Source: Palaemon carinicauda | Taxonomy: Eukaryota; Arthropoda; Malacostraca; Decapoda; Palaemonidae | DNA: 64,000 bases | Assembly (NCBI RefSeq): GCF_036898095.1 | Contig: NC_090751.1 | Location: forward strand, 81,512,955 to 81,576,954 | Reading direction: 5' to 3' | In this document: positions 1-11,577 of the stretch, piece by piece | How the letters are laid out: every line of letters begins with the position of its first letter | Position numbering within the stretch: position 1 is the first letter of the stretch | The notes under the pieces: generated by a model | What the model was told of the DNA's origin: nothing | The model's database searches: none | Seen by the model: the letters and a program-made list of their open reading frames with translations, nothing else | Translations under genes and position numbers: made by a program

Positions 1-673
1 AACTGTGATGTATGGATCGGAGTCGTGGGGAATGAAAGTGATGGAGAGACAGAAATTGAATGTGTTTGAGATGAAGTGTCTAAGGAGTATGGCTGGTGTA
101 TCTCGAGTAGATAGGGTTAGGAACGAAGTGGTGAGGGCGAGAACGGGTGTAAGAAATGAGTTAGCGGCTAGAGTGGATATGAATGTGTTGAGGTGGTTTG
201 GCCATGTTGAGAGAATGGAAAGTGGCTGTCTGCTAAAGAAGGTGATGAATGCAAGAGTTGATGGGAGAAGTACAAGAGGAAGGCCAAGGTTTGGGTGGAT
301 GGATGGTGTGAAGAAAGCTCTGGGTGATAGGAAGATAGATGTGAGAGAGGCAAGAGAGCGTGCTAGAAATAGGAATGAATGGCGAGCAATTGTGACGCAG
401 TTCCGGTAGGCCCTGCTGCTTCCTCCGGTGCCTTAGAGGACCGTTGAGGTAGCAGCAGTAGAGGATTCAGCAGTATGAAGCTTCATCTGTGGTGGAAAAT
501 GTGGGAGGTTGGGCTGTGACACCTTAGCAGTACCAGCTGAACTCGGCTGAGTCCCTGGTTAGGCTGGAGGAACGTAGAGAGTAGAGGTCTCCTTTTTTGT
601 TTTGTTTCTTGTTGATGTCGGCTACCCCCCAAAATTGGGGGAAGTGCCTTGGTATATGGATGGATGGATGGCT
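1..673 (+). mobile_element. RTE-type LINE, 3' end (5' part lies outside the window)
   Basis: This segment matches, almost base for base over about 400 bp, the second RTE-type copy at 48511-48778 and 55309-55686. It holds the end of a reverse-transcriptase ORF, a GC-richer 3' UTR and a short (TGGA)n tail ending near 673, a simple-repeat tail typical of RTE/BovB-like LINEs. The next bases belong to DIRS A, so this LINE seems to have inserted into that relic. The 5' boundary is not visible. Confidence 0.8.
2..409 (+). pseudogene. C-terminal fragment of LINE reverse transcriptase
   Basis: About 135 codons, open to the left window edge and ending at TAG/TAA-type stop near 409. The peptide has the signature of the C-terminal thumb/connection region of RTE-like reverse transcriptases: YGSE-W, then LRWFGHVERM, then RGRPRFGWMDGV. 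The catalytic palm (xxDD) is not in the window. The listed first Met at position 5 is a GTG inside a longer frame, so this is a partial protein, not a short gene. It would be part of the LINE ORF that copies element RNA at a nicked target. Family assignment comes from these motifs; the exact clade (RTE versus relatives) is inference. Confidence 0.75.
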
Positions 674-1448
674 TAAAATTCCTACTGTTGTTGTTTTTTT
701 AGAGAGAAAATTATGAACTCTGGATCACTATTTTTTGGGCTATCAGAGATTATGATTTCACCACAACTTCTTTTGATGCATCCATGAAGAGGATCAAGCC
801 TTGGGGAGGGGAAAGAAGATCTATCCCTTTAATAAGGCTACAATCGAGCATCCATCAATTCCAGTCTTTCCTCTGCTCCAAGCCTACCAGAATAAGCCAA
901 TTCTCGAGGGTTCCTGCTCTGAGACCTTAGGCTCTTTAGATGTCACTGAAGTGAACGAAAGCGACGGCAGCCGTTGGGGACTAGACATTTCAGGGATGTC
1001 AAGTGCCCTACTAGGCAAAGCCACTGATGAGCTTGAAGTGAGCCTCATATCAGAAAGTGACAAGCCACTTCCTTGAATCTTTCAATTCTGCTTTACGATA
1101 TAAACACTTCTCCCAGTCAGGTGTCTATCTGCCTACCTGGATATACCAGACTTTATTTGGGTTGCTGAGAGGACTTCTCAAAGTTTACCACAATCCCCAA
1201 AACGAGGAAAACTTAATAAGCCTGTCTCGGTGAAGGAGATGGGTCTCTACCGAGTCTGCTAGAATCAACCAGTCGTCTAGGTAACGAAGCAGACGAATGC
1301 CGTGAACACTCTCGTGAACTCCTGAGGTGCTGTCATCAGGCTGAAACACAGCACTTGAAACCGGTATACCTTTTCGTGCAGAATGATTCATTGGTCCTTA
1401 ATTGATGGTGGATGAATTGAGATCTGGAAATACACGACTTTTATACCT
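674..1448 (-). pseudogene. DIRS A, C-terminal half of RT and start of RNase H (left piece)
   Basis: Read on the minus strand with frameshifts, this encodes degenerate DIRS reverse transcriptase. YFQI/IHP lies at about 1430, RLLRYLDDWLIL (the xxDD active site) at about 1290, EKSSQQPK near 1170, GHLTSLKCLVPNGC near 960-1000, and LFMDAS, the first RNase H motif, near 760. The order matches DIRS E (59950 down to 59150). It is interrupted at 1448 by the LTR element and resumes at 10887, where the frame continues into RYFMIT. The 91-codon plus-strand frame at 801-1076 is only a shadow of this relic. It is non-functional because of many stops. Confidence 0.75.
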
Positions 1449-1454
1449 AGTGTG
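1449..1454 (+). repeat. Target-site duplication of the LTR element (left copy)
   Basis: AGTGTG here is repeated at 10881-10886 just outside the right LTR. The two copies flank a pair of LTRs with the same 184-bp length, which fixes the element ends. A 5-bp reading (GTGTG with LTR ending in TA) is also possible. Confidence 0.75.
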
Positions 1455-1746
1455 TAGAGGGTTATAAACATTGATTTATACAGACGCTCCCCAACTTACG
1501 AACGAGTTACGTTCCGAACGATCGTTCGTAAGTTCAATTCGTTCGTAAGTTCAATTCGTTTGTAAGTTGCTTCAGTGCTATATTTTGTATTATAACTTAT
1601 GTTTAAGGCCTATATAAGTACTGTACTGTATATTGAAGGTTTATATAAGTATGTTTAAGGCTTGTATAAGTAACCTGTATTGGTTTGTACTGAAAAAAAC
1701 ATTTAATAAAATGGAGAGAATACGTACAGTGCTGTACTACGTATGT

Positions 1747-1749
<3 letters not shown>

Positions 1750-1797
<48 letters not shown>

Positions 1798-1805
1798 ACA
1801 CACAC
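1750..1805. repeat. (GA)n/(CA)n microsatellite
   Basis: About 44 bp of GA repeats followed by a short CA run inside the Tigger 3' flank, just before the nested element. Confidence 0.95.
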
Positions 1806-1819
1806 AGTATGTACATGTA

Positions 1820-2191
<372 letters not shown>

Positions 2192-2199
2192 TATTATTT

Positions 2200-4600
2200 T
2201 TCAATTGCTACTTTTTTCGTAAGAGGGACCATGTAGACACTTTCCCGGGAAAGGGGGGGTGTTGGTTTCTCCTTCAACCCCCCTGCCCCGGCCATTCCGA
2301 CACTCACACAGTAAATAGGAAAGTCCTTTCTGTTTTAGGGGTTGTGGAGAGTGGAGACAGGCTGCTTGTAGACTCATGATACAGCCTGTAAGATATTGTA
2401 TCATTGCCTGAGATTTATTTGATAACTGTCAATGTTCTAGTAAATTTGGCTAACCTAATTCATTATTAGTTGATTTGTAAAAGATAGCAGCAGTAGAATA
2501 AAATAGCTGCTGTTGATGGAAGGTCGATTAGTAACGAAATTTAAGTATTAACTTTGCATAATAGATAATCGATGATGGATATAATAGATACTGATGACTG
2601 CAAAGCACCTTGAATACAATCAGAATTTATTATTTCGTATCGAAAATAACTTATATTAAGGTAGATGAGGACGCTATCACATTCTGGCAAAGGGTTTAAA
2701 AGATTTGTTTTATTGACAAATCATAGTCTCAGAACGACATAATTTTCAGAAATTTTGTCATAAAACTATGTTATACTTATTTTCCCAAAACGAAGTCTAT
2801 AATTTTTCCTGAAAATATACACGAATAGATGGCATAAGCACGAAATGATTCCCCATTCTAATACCCTGATTGTAAGTTATCAATGATTATATATTTGCTA
2901 GTAGCTTTATTTTGATAAATTAAACAGCTTTGAGATCAAACCAACTTCTTATCAATTTCATGCATAAAGGTCTTATAATCTTGATTCAAATAGGCTTAGC
3001 TTTGTATGATAAAGTCCTTATTTACAATGATCAAGTGCCCGAATCAGCCCAGCTATGGAGTGCTAGATGTAGGTCTCTTGACCGGGTAAATTACGCAAGG
3101 TAGATGGGCGCTTAACAAACGAAAAATGCATTACTATCCCTGTAGCTCTAGTTCGGGTTGTTCGAGCAAAAGTTATCCATACCAACTCCTCAGCCTCTCA
3201 GGGTATTAGTTAAACCACAATTTCTACAGCTGGTGCCGTGAGTAGGGGAAAGGAAAAACCAAATATTAAAATATCTCTGAAATAAAAGTTTGATTGTCCT
3301 TTTAATCACTAACTTATACAGCTGAGGAGCGATACTCATGGATTCCTAAATATTTTCTCTCATTCTTTAGATTTTATTTCCTGAGCTTCTTCCTTAATCC
3401 CCTGATTCATTATTTAATATGTGTGTTTCTTTCCGTCATTATTTATTCATTTATTTATTAAATATCTTTAAAATGAATGCCCTTCTGCCTCGGTGCTCGT
3501 CTTAGGGCGTCAACTTTGGTTCTTAGCTCCTCTCTGTGCCTCCATAAAAGAAATCTCTCACAAGCGGCAGCAGAAACACCTTCCCTTGACCATTCCAACT
3601 TGGAACTATTTGATATTTGTGTGACACCAAGACAAGATATTCATTAGCTTGATTCCGGAATAAGGCATTTGGAGATCTGTATTTCATTTTCCTCTATCTT
3701 AGTTTTTACAATCTCCATCGAAGTAAAAAAAAAAAAAATTGCATTGTGAATCATGCTTCCATGAATAAGTGGTGCCCCTCAGATTTTTTATACAATATAT
3801 ATCCCATTCCTCTATCATTATTCCAGTTAACGAAAATATCTTAGTCGATTTTAAAGCAACTGGTTAAATTTTCCTACAGAGCATTGAAGGTATATAGAGG
3901 AGTATAAAATATAATGATCAAACTATATGCAGCTGGACAAATGTTGGTATACGGATCCTTAAGGAAGCAAATCCTCCAAACGCCCAAAAGCAATTAGTTA
4001 TTTTCCCCCAAAATCACCCATTATTTGGATAAGCATTTGATTCTAACAAAATAATCCCGTTATTTATATCCTGTAATAACTATCTCCAATTTTACCATTT
4101 AGTTTCGATAATTATCAAGTGAATAAAGCACTTACGACAAAGATTGAATTAGCAATGTAGTAAAGATTTTACTATATATGTTTAAGATTTTAGTTCAAAT
4201 GGCAATGCTAATCCTTCAAGGCCAAGATAGCAGACAGTGAGATGACAAAGCTCAACAATGGGAATGTAAAATAAATGATAAATAAAGGGAAAGTGGCTTA
4301 AGAGTCTAAAGACTGAAACGGCGCATACCCCTGAATCTGAATAATTTGGGAAATATTTTACGATAAAGTATCCTCACATATTACGAAATGTTACATTCAA
4401 TGAATATCTAAAAACTGTAAGTAGTTTTTAACAGTCGTTCTATCATCTGAAAAATAACTATAAGCTTTTGGGAGTATAATACAATCATTTCTATTGGAAA
4501 CATTGTATAATAATGAAAAACAATATTTTGATATGCATAAATGTCTAAAAAGGAGTTTATGTGCTGTTACATTACTTCATTAAGTAGAGTAAGCTTAAAC
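2200..4600. other. Interior of nested element, no gene seen
   Basis: AT-rich sequence without a reading frame, splice-pair or RNA-gene signature that I can support. It is flanked by the two TIR arms and is read as filler of the non-autonomous element. Confidence 0.6.
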
Positions 4601-4605
4601 CATTT

Positions 4606-4666
<61 letters not shown>
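4606..4666. repeat. (CT)n microsatellite
   Basis: About 60 bp of uninterrupted CT repeats inside the nested element. Short frames over it are artefacts. Confidence 0.95.
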
Positions 4667-4669
<3 letters not shown>

Positions 4670-4848
4670 CGTCCTTTATGTGGGTATAACTCATGTATGG
4701 TGTTTTTTATTGATATTTTCTAACATTGAAACATAATTGAAATTGCTTTTTTTTCGTTCATCGGTAACTTGAACAAGACTAATGTTAGAATAATCAAATA
4801 TAGCTGTTAACGGAAGTAATTGTTTAGCTACGACACTCGAATATTTTC

Positions 4849-4966
<118 letters not shown>

Positions 4967-5330
4967 TGTGTATTCAGTATTTGTAGTGGATATTTGAGAC
5001 GTCAAATGATAACTGAGAATGAAATATTGCAACTCTATTTGTAACTTTTCAATGCTTGCGCTAACAAAGACAGCCGTTTACTGTCTTTGATTCACCAAGA
5101 TTGGAGAAGGCTCCGCCCATTTCGTAGCAGTAGTAAGAGGAGCAACTCGTTGTCTGTTTTGTCATGGGAACACTAGAGACATCTGACGAAAGATTTCCCC
5201 TGAGTGTCGTCGTTCTTTTGATTCTAACTGTACGTAATAAGATAAATAAAATGAAGTTTAACTTACTTTTGGAAGATGTACTCGATGCTTAAGGAGATGA
5301 TGGAGGAGGAGGAGGCGGCAGAGGAGGATT

Positions 5331-7136
5331 TTATATCATGAGAGGGTCATCGTCATCGCTGGAATGGGCTTCAAAAGTTACTTCCTCCTCCGTAACTTCA
5401 ATGTAGGAAGAAGTTGAGGGTTGAGGAGAAGAAGGTGAGGGTTGATGAGTATCTTTCTTGGAGGATTTACTAGAAACTGGCCGAAAGAAGCGATCTAACG
5501 ACGATTGCACAGTTTTCTTCTTTTTTTCATCATAAATGATGCGGTAGCACTGTATGGCATCATTCAATTGATTTGCAACCTTTGTGCAACGTTCAATATT
5601 TGGGTCTTGCTGCTCGAAGAGTGCGATGGCTTTATCTATGAGCGAAAACCCCTCGGCCAAGAGTTTCGTCTCGAATTTCTTCATGGGGACAGGCGTTTCT
5701 TCCTCCTCCTTCTCCTCGACACGTTGCTGAGCCTCCAACTCCATGAGGTCTTGGTTACTCATTTCCTCCCCATGGGACTCAAGCAATTCCTCGAAGTCCT
5801 CCTCCTGCAGGTCAAGCTCGAGTTTGTCACTTAGGCCGACAAGAGTGCTGAGAATTTCTTTATTGATGCTCTCCTGATCAAAGCCACGGAAGTCGTTGAC
5901 GAACTGAGGGCATAGAGGCCTCCACACGGCGTTGAGGTTGACCTCGGTAACCTCACGCCATGATGCATCAATGTTTTTTACGCAGTTAAAGATGTTATAC
6001 GACTTCCAGTAGCTCCGTAAGGTCATCTCGGGGTCAGAATCCACTGCTTTCAAGGCCATCCTGTACGTCCGTCGGGTGTAATATTTCTTGAAATTGGCGA
6101 TAACGCCCTGGTCCATCGGCTGCAGAAGTGAAGTTGTATTTGGCGGCAGGTACACAACTTTGACATCAGGATGAAAATCATCCAAGTGCGGGGGGTGGCC
6201 AGGGGCATTGTCCAGCACCAGCAGGATCTTGAATGGAATTCCATTTTCCCGGCAATACAACTTCACTTCTGGGATAAAATGGTGGAAGAACCAGTCCTCA
6301 AATATAGCGAGTGTCACCCATGCCTTCATGTTTGACATCCATATAACGGGGAGAGAGCTTTTCGTTACGTTCTTCAGGGCTCGAGGGTTAGCTGCCCGGT
6401 AAACTAGCAGCAGCTTCAGCTTGTAGCTCCCTTCAGCATTCGCCCCAAGCATTAAGGTTAGGCGGTCTTTAGCCGCTTTATATCCGGGCATCGTCTTCTC
6501 CTCACGGCTAATGTAGGTCTTCTCTGGCATTTTCTTCCAAAAAAGACCCGTTTCGTCGACATTGAAGATCTGCTTAGCCGAATAGCCACCCTCCTCAATG
6601 ATCTTCTTCAACACTTGGGGGAATCGCTCGGCAGCCTCTTTGTCCGCAGATGCTGCCTCTCCGGACACGGACACATGGTGGAGATTAGCCCTCTTCTTGA
6701 AACGGGAAAACCACCCATGGCTGGCAGAAAACGTTTCTTCGGCAGCGCTTTCCCCAGCCTTAGCCTTGACATCCGCAAAGATAGATTTGGCCTTCTTCTG
6801 AATGAGCATAAGGCTCAGAGGAATACACCGCTGCTGCTGATCCTCGAGCCAAATGGTGAGAAGTTTCTCCATCTCTTCTATGATTTTCCCTCTTCTTTTG
6901 CTAATGATCGTCGATTGCATCGGCACTGCACCTTTCACATGTTCCATTATACGATCTTTCTGTTTATAAATGGTACCGACGGTCGAACGATTCAAGTTGT
7001 ATGCCCGTGCAACGCTCACCATTTTCTCACCCGTATCAAGCTTCTTTATTATTGCCACTTTTGTTTCAAATGAAATGGCTTGCCTCTTCTTTGCACTACC
7101 ACTCTCACTAGAAGCCTTTCGCTTTTCACCAACCAT
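5331..7136 (-). CDS. Tigger-type transposase, intact reading frame
   Basis: 601 codons if started at the ATG at 7136 (MVGEKRKASSESG); the open frame extends 26 codons further upstream, but those residues look like leader sequence. An N-terminal psq/CENP-B-type helix-turn-helix covers about residues 20-75 (ISFETKVAIIKKLDTGEK, then VARAYNLNRSTVGTIYK). A CENP-B-type second HTH covers about 90-160 (HGWFSRFKKRANLHH). The DDE_1 catalytic domain has D in IFNVDETGLFW, D in LLVLDNAPGHPP and D in LLQPMDQGVIANFKKYY, the DDD set normal for Tigger. The tail is acidic and Ser-rich. It would cut the element at the TIRs and insert it at TA. No stop or shift is seen, so the copy may be recent or possibly active; vertebrate TIGD and jerky proteins are related domesticated forms. 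Confidence 0.92.
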   Translation of the reverse strand: MVGEKRKASSESGSAKKRQAISFETKVAIIKKLDTGEKMVSVARAYNLNRSTVGTIYKQKDRIMEHVKGAVPMQSTIISKRRGKIIEEMEKLLTIWLEDQQQRCIPLSLMLIQKKAKSIFADVKAKAGESAAEETFSASHGWFSRFKKRANLHHVSVSGEAASADKEAAERFPQVLKKIIEEGGYSAKQIFNVDETGLFWKKMPEKTYISREEKTMPGYKAAKDRLTLMLGANAEGSYKLKLLLVYRAANPRALKNVTKSSLPVIWMSNMKAWVTLAIFEDWFFHHFIPEVKLYCRENGIPFKILLVLDNAPGHPPHLDDFHPDVKVVYLPPNTTSLLQPMDQGVIANFKKYYTRRTYRMALKAVDSDPEMTLRSYWKSYNIFNCVKNIDASWREVTEVNLNAVWRPLCPQFVNDFRGFDQESINKEILSTLVGLSDKLELDLQEEDFEELLESHGEEMSNQDLMELEAQQRVEEKEEEETPVPMKKFETKLLAEGFSLIDKAIALFEQQDPNIERCTKVANQLNDAIQCYRIIYDEKKKKTVQSSLDRFFRPVSSKSSKKDTHQPSPSSPQPSTSSYIEVTEEEVTFEAHSSDDDDPLMI

Positions 7137-7530
7137 ATTGAATAATGGATGCACGAGATATTTAATGATAAAAATGAAAAAAGTTCTTTGCGCACTGGAG
7201 ATACGTTCACGCACTTACGCACTGCAACGAACTGGGCAGAGGAAGGTGGATGCTGGGTGAGCTCTCACAGCGCCAAGCGTCGGTATTAGCGGCGGAAAGA
7301 AGCACTACTCGGAAAAAGGCGCGCAATACAAAATCTAACTTACAGCATCTCTTTCCGAACATTTTTCGACACACGCGCAGACATGTTCGTATGTACCGTT
7401 GTTCGTAACTCGAATGTTCGTAAGTAGGGGAGCGCCTGTATACATTGTTCATCATTTATTCTAAATATGTTTTATGTTCCTTTCAGTTATATGCATTGTT
7501 CATCATTTATTCTAAATATGTTTTATGTTC

Positions 7531-7552
7531 ATTTCAGATTGACCGTGGTCAT
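7531..7552 (+). promoter_or_regulatory. Predicted transcription start of the LTR element (U3/R boundary)
   Basis: The second 51-bp unit ends in ATTTCAG, similar to the arthropod initiator TCAGT/TCAKT. The RNA would begin at or next to GATTGACCGTGGTCAT (7537-7552). This start is inferred from the initiator-like match and from the exact complementarity of these 16 nt to the PBS. Confidence 0.5.
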
Positions 7553-7598
7553 TATTCAATAATAAAGACATTTGAATAAATGGACCAAGCTCTTATTT

Positions 7599-7614
7599 AT
7601 GACCACGGTCAATC
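7599..7614 (+). promoter_or_regulatory. Primer-binding site complementary to the element's own RNA 5' end
   Basis: ATGACCACGGTCAATC starts at the first base after the left LTR. It is the perfect 16-nt reverse complement of 7537-7552 inside the LTR. In Tf1/sushi-type Gypsy elements the RNA 5' end folds back onto the PBS and is cleaved to prime reverse transcription; the position and length here fit that scheme. I did not recognise a tRNA 3' end complement, but I could not search tRNAs. Confidence 0.6.
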
Positions 7615-7834
7615 CTTGCACTTAATTTTTTTTGTTTCACAGCACTAGTTAAAAAAACCATGTCCTTTTCTGGCCGTGTCTAAGTCGGACTATCGTGATT
7701 GAAAATATGCCCATTCTTCACTTGTTCCCGCTGTCGATATTGTGGGTCTTTTAACTCTTTCTACTTTGACAGCTTGTCCAGGAGCATGTGTGGTGCAGTG
7801 AGCAGTTATAAGTGCAGCCTAAGAACTAATCAAA

Positions 7835-7947
7835 ATGCCAGCAATAGGATGTCCAATACCAGGCTGTGATTACGTCACGGACGACCTTGAGGCTGCCATC
7901 ATAGCTGCACTCATAACTGCTCACTGCACCACACATGCTCCTGGACA
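7835..7947 (+). pseudogene. Gag N-terminal stub of the LTR element
   Basis: It opens with ATG and MPAIGCPIPGCDYVTDDLEA, a Cys-containing start (CPIPGC, then HCTTH), and reads about 37 codons before hitting the inverted duplication at 7948. After that the frame is antisense pol sequence and stops at 8020. The rest of gag, protease and most of RT were lost. I recall similar CPI-GC gag starts from invertebrate Gypsy elements, but that is memory, not a search. Confidence 0.55.
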
Positions 7948-8250
7948 TGGTGTTCCTGGTTTCAATAACTGTCTGAACGGTAGCATTTTGTCGGTCATGC
8001 TGAAAGCATACGATACTTAGTTTACTAAACCAAACCAAGATCTGACACAGCTGAATTCGCTGGATTCGAAATAACCCCAGACACAGTTCGCCCATGTGCA
8101 AGATATCTTAGTGCAATTATGGACTTTCCAACCCCAAGAAATATCACCGATGTCAGATCTTGGTTTGGTTTAGTAAACCAAGTATCGTATGCTTTCAGCA
8201 TGACCGACAAAATGCTACCATTCAGACAGTTATTGAAACCAGGAACACCA
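7948..8250. repeat. 100-bp inverted duplication at the deletion junction (arms 7948-8047 and 8151-8250)
   Basis: The left arm is the reverse complement of the right arm with one mismatch (about 99/100), with a 103-bp spacer. The right arm is genuine pol coding sequence (codons for SWFGLVNQV onward). The left arm is an antisense copy that replaces the missing gag-to-RT region. The structure looks like a snap-back template switch during reverse transcription. Confidence 0.9.
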
Positions 8251-10503
8251 TTCACCTGGAATGACAATATTAATGCACTCTTTGAGGAGTCTAAAACTGC
8301 CATTATCAACGAAATTGAAGAAGGCGTGCGAATCTTTGACAAGACAAAACCCACCTGTCTTGCCACCGATTGGTCAAAATCAGGAATTGGATTCTGGCTG
8401 TTCCAGAAACATTGCGACTGTCCAGACAACCGACCATTTTGTTGTCGCACTGGTTGGAAGATCACACTTGTCGGAAGTAGGTTCACACATGCAGCTGAGT
8501 CTCGATATGCACCAGTTGAAGGTGAAGCGTTGGCAGTCGTCGATGCTCTTGATAAGGCAAGATACTTTGTTCTTGGCTGTGAAGATCTTGTGGTCGCAGT
8601 TGACCATAAACCCCTGTTGAAAATATTTGGTGACAGATCACTGGAGGACATATCAAATTCACGTCTCAGAAACTTGAAGGAAAAGTCCCTCCGCTATCGA
8701 TTTCGCAGGATTCATATCCCAGGGGTCAAGCATCTCGCTGCAGATGGAGTATCGCGCCACCCAACTGGAAAACCTGAAAAGCTATCACTTCAAGATGACA
8801 TTGCATCAGTTGACACTGTACCTTCCGTGAGAAATGTTCCCCTACACAAATTGCCATCAGCATATTCTGTTTCCACTGACAATGATATTGATACTTGTAT
8901 CACCGCATCAGCAGTATGCTCACTTGACTCACTTAACGTGAGAGCAGTCACCTGGGACAGAGTTCGCACTGCCACAAGTAGTGACGATAACATGCATGAA
9001 CTGCTCAGCCTTATAGAATGCGGAGTACCAGAGTCTCGCCAAGAATTTCCTGTACTTCTTCGAGAGTATTTTCAATTCCGCGAGCATCTCTACACTGTTG
9101 ATGGTGTGATACTATACAAGGAGCGTATAGTTATTCCTCCAGCCCTTCGTCAGGAAATTCTCACATCTCTTCATTCAGCACATCAAGGAATTACCTCTAT
9201 GGTATCGCGAGCAGAGTCATCTGTGTTTTGGCCAGGGATAACACCCGCTATAACAGCACTTCGAGCTGGATGCAACCATTGCAATCGCATCGCGCCTTCG
9301 AATCCTAGTGCTCCGCCTACACCCCTTATATCTCCAGACTACCCATTCCAATGTGTTTGTGCAGATTACTTTCACTACCGAGGAGTTGGATATTTAGTTA
9401 TAGTTGATCAATACTCGAATTGGCCCATAGTTGAACGATCTTCGAACGGTGCAGAGGGTCTTATAACTTCACTACGCCGAACATTTGTGACATTTGGGAT
9501 TCCGGATGAATTGACATCTGATGGTGGACCTGAATTTACAGAGACGGCAACTAGGCAGTTTTTAAAGGACTGAGGAGTCCATCACCGCCTTTCCTCTGTG
9601 GCCTTCCCACATAGTAATTGCAGAGCCGAAATAGGCGTCAAAACTGTCAAGCGTCTTATAGCGGACAACACGGGCAGTAACGGTGATCTCAACACTGATG
9701 AATTCCAACATGCGATGCTCCAATACAGGAACACACCTGACAGAGATACCAAGTTATCTCCTGCAATATGTGTATTTGGTCGTCCCATCAGAGACTTCAT
9801 ACCTGTCCCGCCCGGCAGGTACCGTCCCCACGACACGTGGAAGGAAACACTCGATGCAAGAGAGGAGGCCCTAAGACATCGACACCTTAAACAGGGAGAG
9901 CGCTTATCAGAGCACACTAAGAGACTACCCCCACTGTCCGTAGGTGACCGGGTTCGCATCCAAAATCAAACAGGAAATCACCCCCTGAAATGGGACAAAA
10001 CCGGTGTCATCATAGAAGTCCGCCAATTCGACCAATACGTCGTCAGAGTTGATGGCTCTGGTAGGGTCACGCTAAGGAACCGGAAGTTTTTGAGACAATA
10101 CGCGCCTGTCAGGAGTATTCCAGAAGTCCGTACAATTAGAGATGACTATAATCGGAATCAGATTGTACCTATAGCCAATCCTTCGACCACTAAAACGTCT
10201 GAGACCATTGCGAAGGACACCATTCCGACAACCCAAAATCCGGACACACATGGTACTCTTCCACTGACCACTTTGCCGTTACCAAGTGGTACTACCCCTA
10301 ACATTCATTTTGATGTTGCTGCTCCGGAATGCTATCCCAACGACCTCGGTAACACTGCGAATCATCAAGCAGAGATTCCACCTCCCAATGATAGCACAAA
10401 CTCTCCATCGCAGTTAACTCCTGCCATGCCAAATTTGGAGCAACGCAAGTCCAGTCGTACCCGTCGACCGCCAACATGGCACTGTGATTTCGAGATGAAC
10501 TAG
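8048..10503 (+). pseudogene. pol: Pol of LTR element: end of RT, RNase H, integrase
   Basis: One reading frame from 8048 to 10503, broken only by TGA at 9571-9573. It begins in the RT connection (AEFAGFEITPDTVRP, ARYLSAIMDFPTPRN). RNase H follows: LATDWSKSGIGFWL, then EGEALAVVDALDKA, VVAVDHKPL and HLAADGVSRHP. Integrase has an HHCC-like zinc motif (HSAHQG ... CNHCNRI), then the catalytic core with D in CADYFHYRG and D in SDGGPEF; the Glu-bearing helix ([16 protein letters not shown]) lies just after the TGA. The C terminus ([22 protein letters not shown]) resembles the usual integrase C-terminal domain. Protease and the RT palm are absent, so the copy is dead on its own; the long open frame suggests it is fairly young. 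Confidence 0.85.
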
Positions 10504-10696
10504 CTATAGTGTCATCATGATCAACACATGACAATAATTGTTTTTCAAGTTTCCGTTCCTTCACATGCTAACAGGAGTTTAGTGTTCCTGAACCTATAAT
10601 TTGGACGTTTAATTGCCACCAATTGTTTTGACATCAGTTTTAAACCGACCTCCACGAGAGACATTTTAAAAGGCCGTTTAAAAACTTGGGGGGAGA

Positions 10697-10880
10697 TAGA
10701 GGGTTATAAACATTGAGTTATATACATTGTTCATCATTTATTCTAAATATGTTTTATGTTCATTTCAGTTATATACATTGTTCATCATTTATTCTAAATA
10801 TGTTTCATGTTCATTTCAGATTGACCGTGGTCATTGTTCAATAATAAAGACATTTGAATAAATGGACCAAGCTCTTATTT
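10697..10880 (+). repeat. Right LTR
   Basis: A 184-bp copy with the same two 51-bp tandem units (10718-10768 and 10769-10819), each ending in TTTCAG, followed by ATTGACCGTGG and AATAAA-type sequences (10840-10861). A handful of differences from the left LTR indicate moderate age. Confidence 0.88.
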
Positions 10881-10886
10881 AGTGTG

Positions 10887-11577
10887 ATCATGAAGTACCT
10901 TGGTCTGACACTCTGTCTCACCATGGCTGCGGTTTCCTTCTCGAATGGAGTCTGCAGCACAACCTTATTTATGGCCCTACAAGAAAGAGTCGACTGAAGA
11001 AGTCCAAACCATGTTAGAGAAAGGTACCCTCCAGGAGGTTTCTGACGGGTCGTCAGAAACCTTATGGATGGCACCCTTCTTGAACATGGCTTGGACTTCT
11101 ACCTGAAGGGCGATGTCCTTCGATGAACCTCTTGGAGGGAGAAGTGAACGGGACGAATTGCTAGCCCTTAGGGTTTGGCCACATCGGATGCAACGAACAT
11201 GGAGGTTGTAGGAAAGATGGTTCCGCAAAAATTTGAAACAAGCTATCTTATGTGGGTGGCCACACCGGACAAGCGGGAAGTCTCAAAACTCTGCAGATGT
11301 TGCCAGGTGATAAAACACGTGTTCATTCAGTTATTTCCATCCATGGCTACTGAAGAATGAATGGGGAGGTGTTCTAAAGGTGAGAATTGTGTTATGCTCG
11401 TACTCCAGTACACAAAAATAAGATAAAAAATAATGGGAAGATATGGCAATCAACTGCAAATAAATGGTAAGTTAAAAGAGGGAGTGCATTTTTCTTGTAT
11501 TGCAACCTATTTATTATAAAGCATCACCAATTATTGTAATTCCTTTCAAGAACATGATGCAGTACTAAAAATATTTG
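10887..11577 (-). pseudogene. DIRS A, N-terminal half of RT (right piece)
   Basis: The minus strand encodes remnants colinear with the N-terminal RT of DIRS E: SSKDIALQVEVQAMFKKGA (11130-11060), then a degenerate fingers region, NKVVLQTPFEKETA and RPRYFMITL ending at 10887. Joined across the LTR-element insertion it runs into YFQI at 1448, which shows the split. Upstream (11230-11577) it decays into sequence with no motif I can name, perhaps gag/RT spacer. DIRS B begins near 11577. Confidence 0.7.

Noticed and set aside
801..1076. 91-codon plus-strand frame starting MGRGKKIYPF
   Set aside because: It lies antisense to DIRS A RT connection sequence (GHLTSLKCLVPNG on the minus strand).
8025..8651. 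208-codon minus-strand frame
   Set aside because: Antisense of the LTR-element pol; its middle repeats the inverted duplication.
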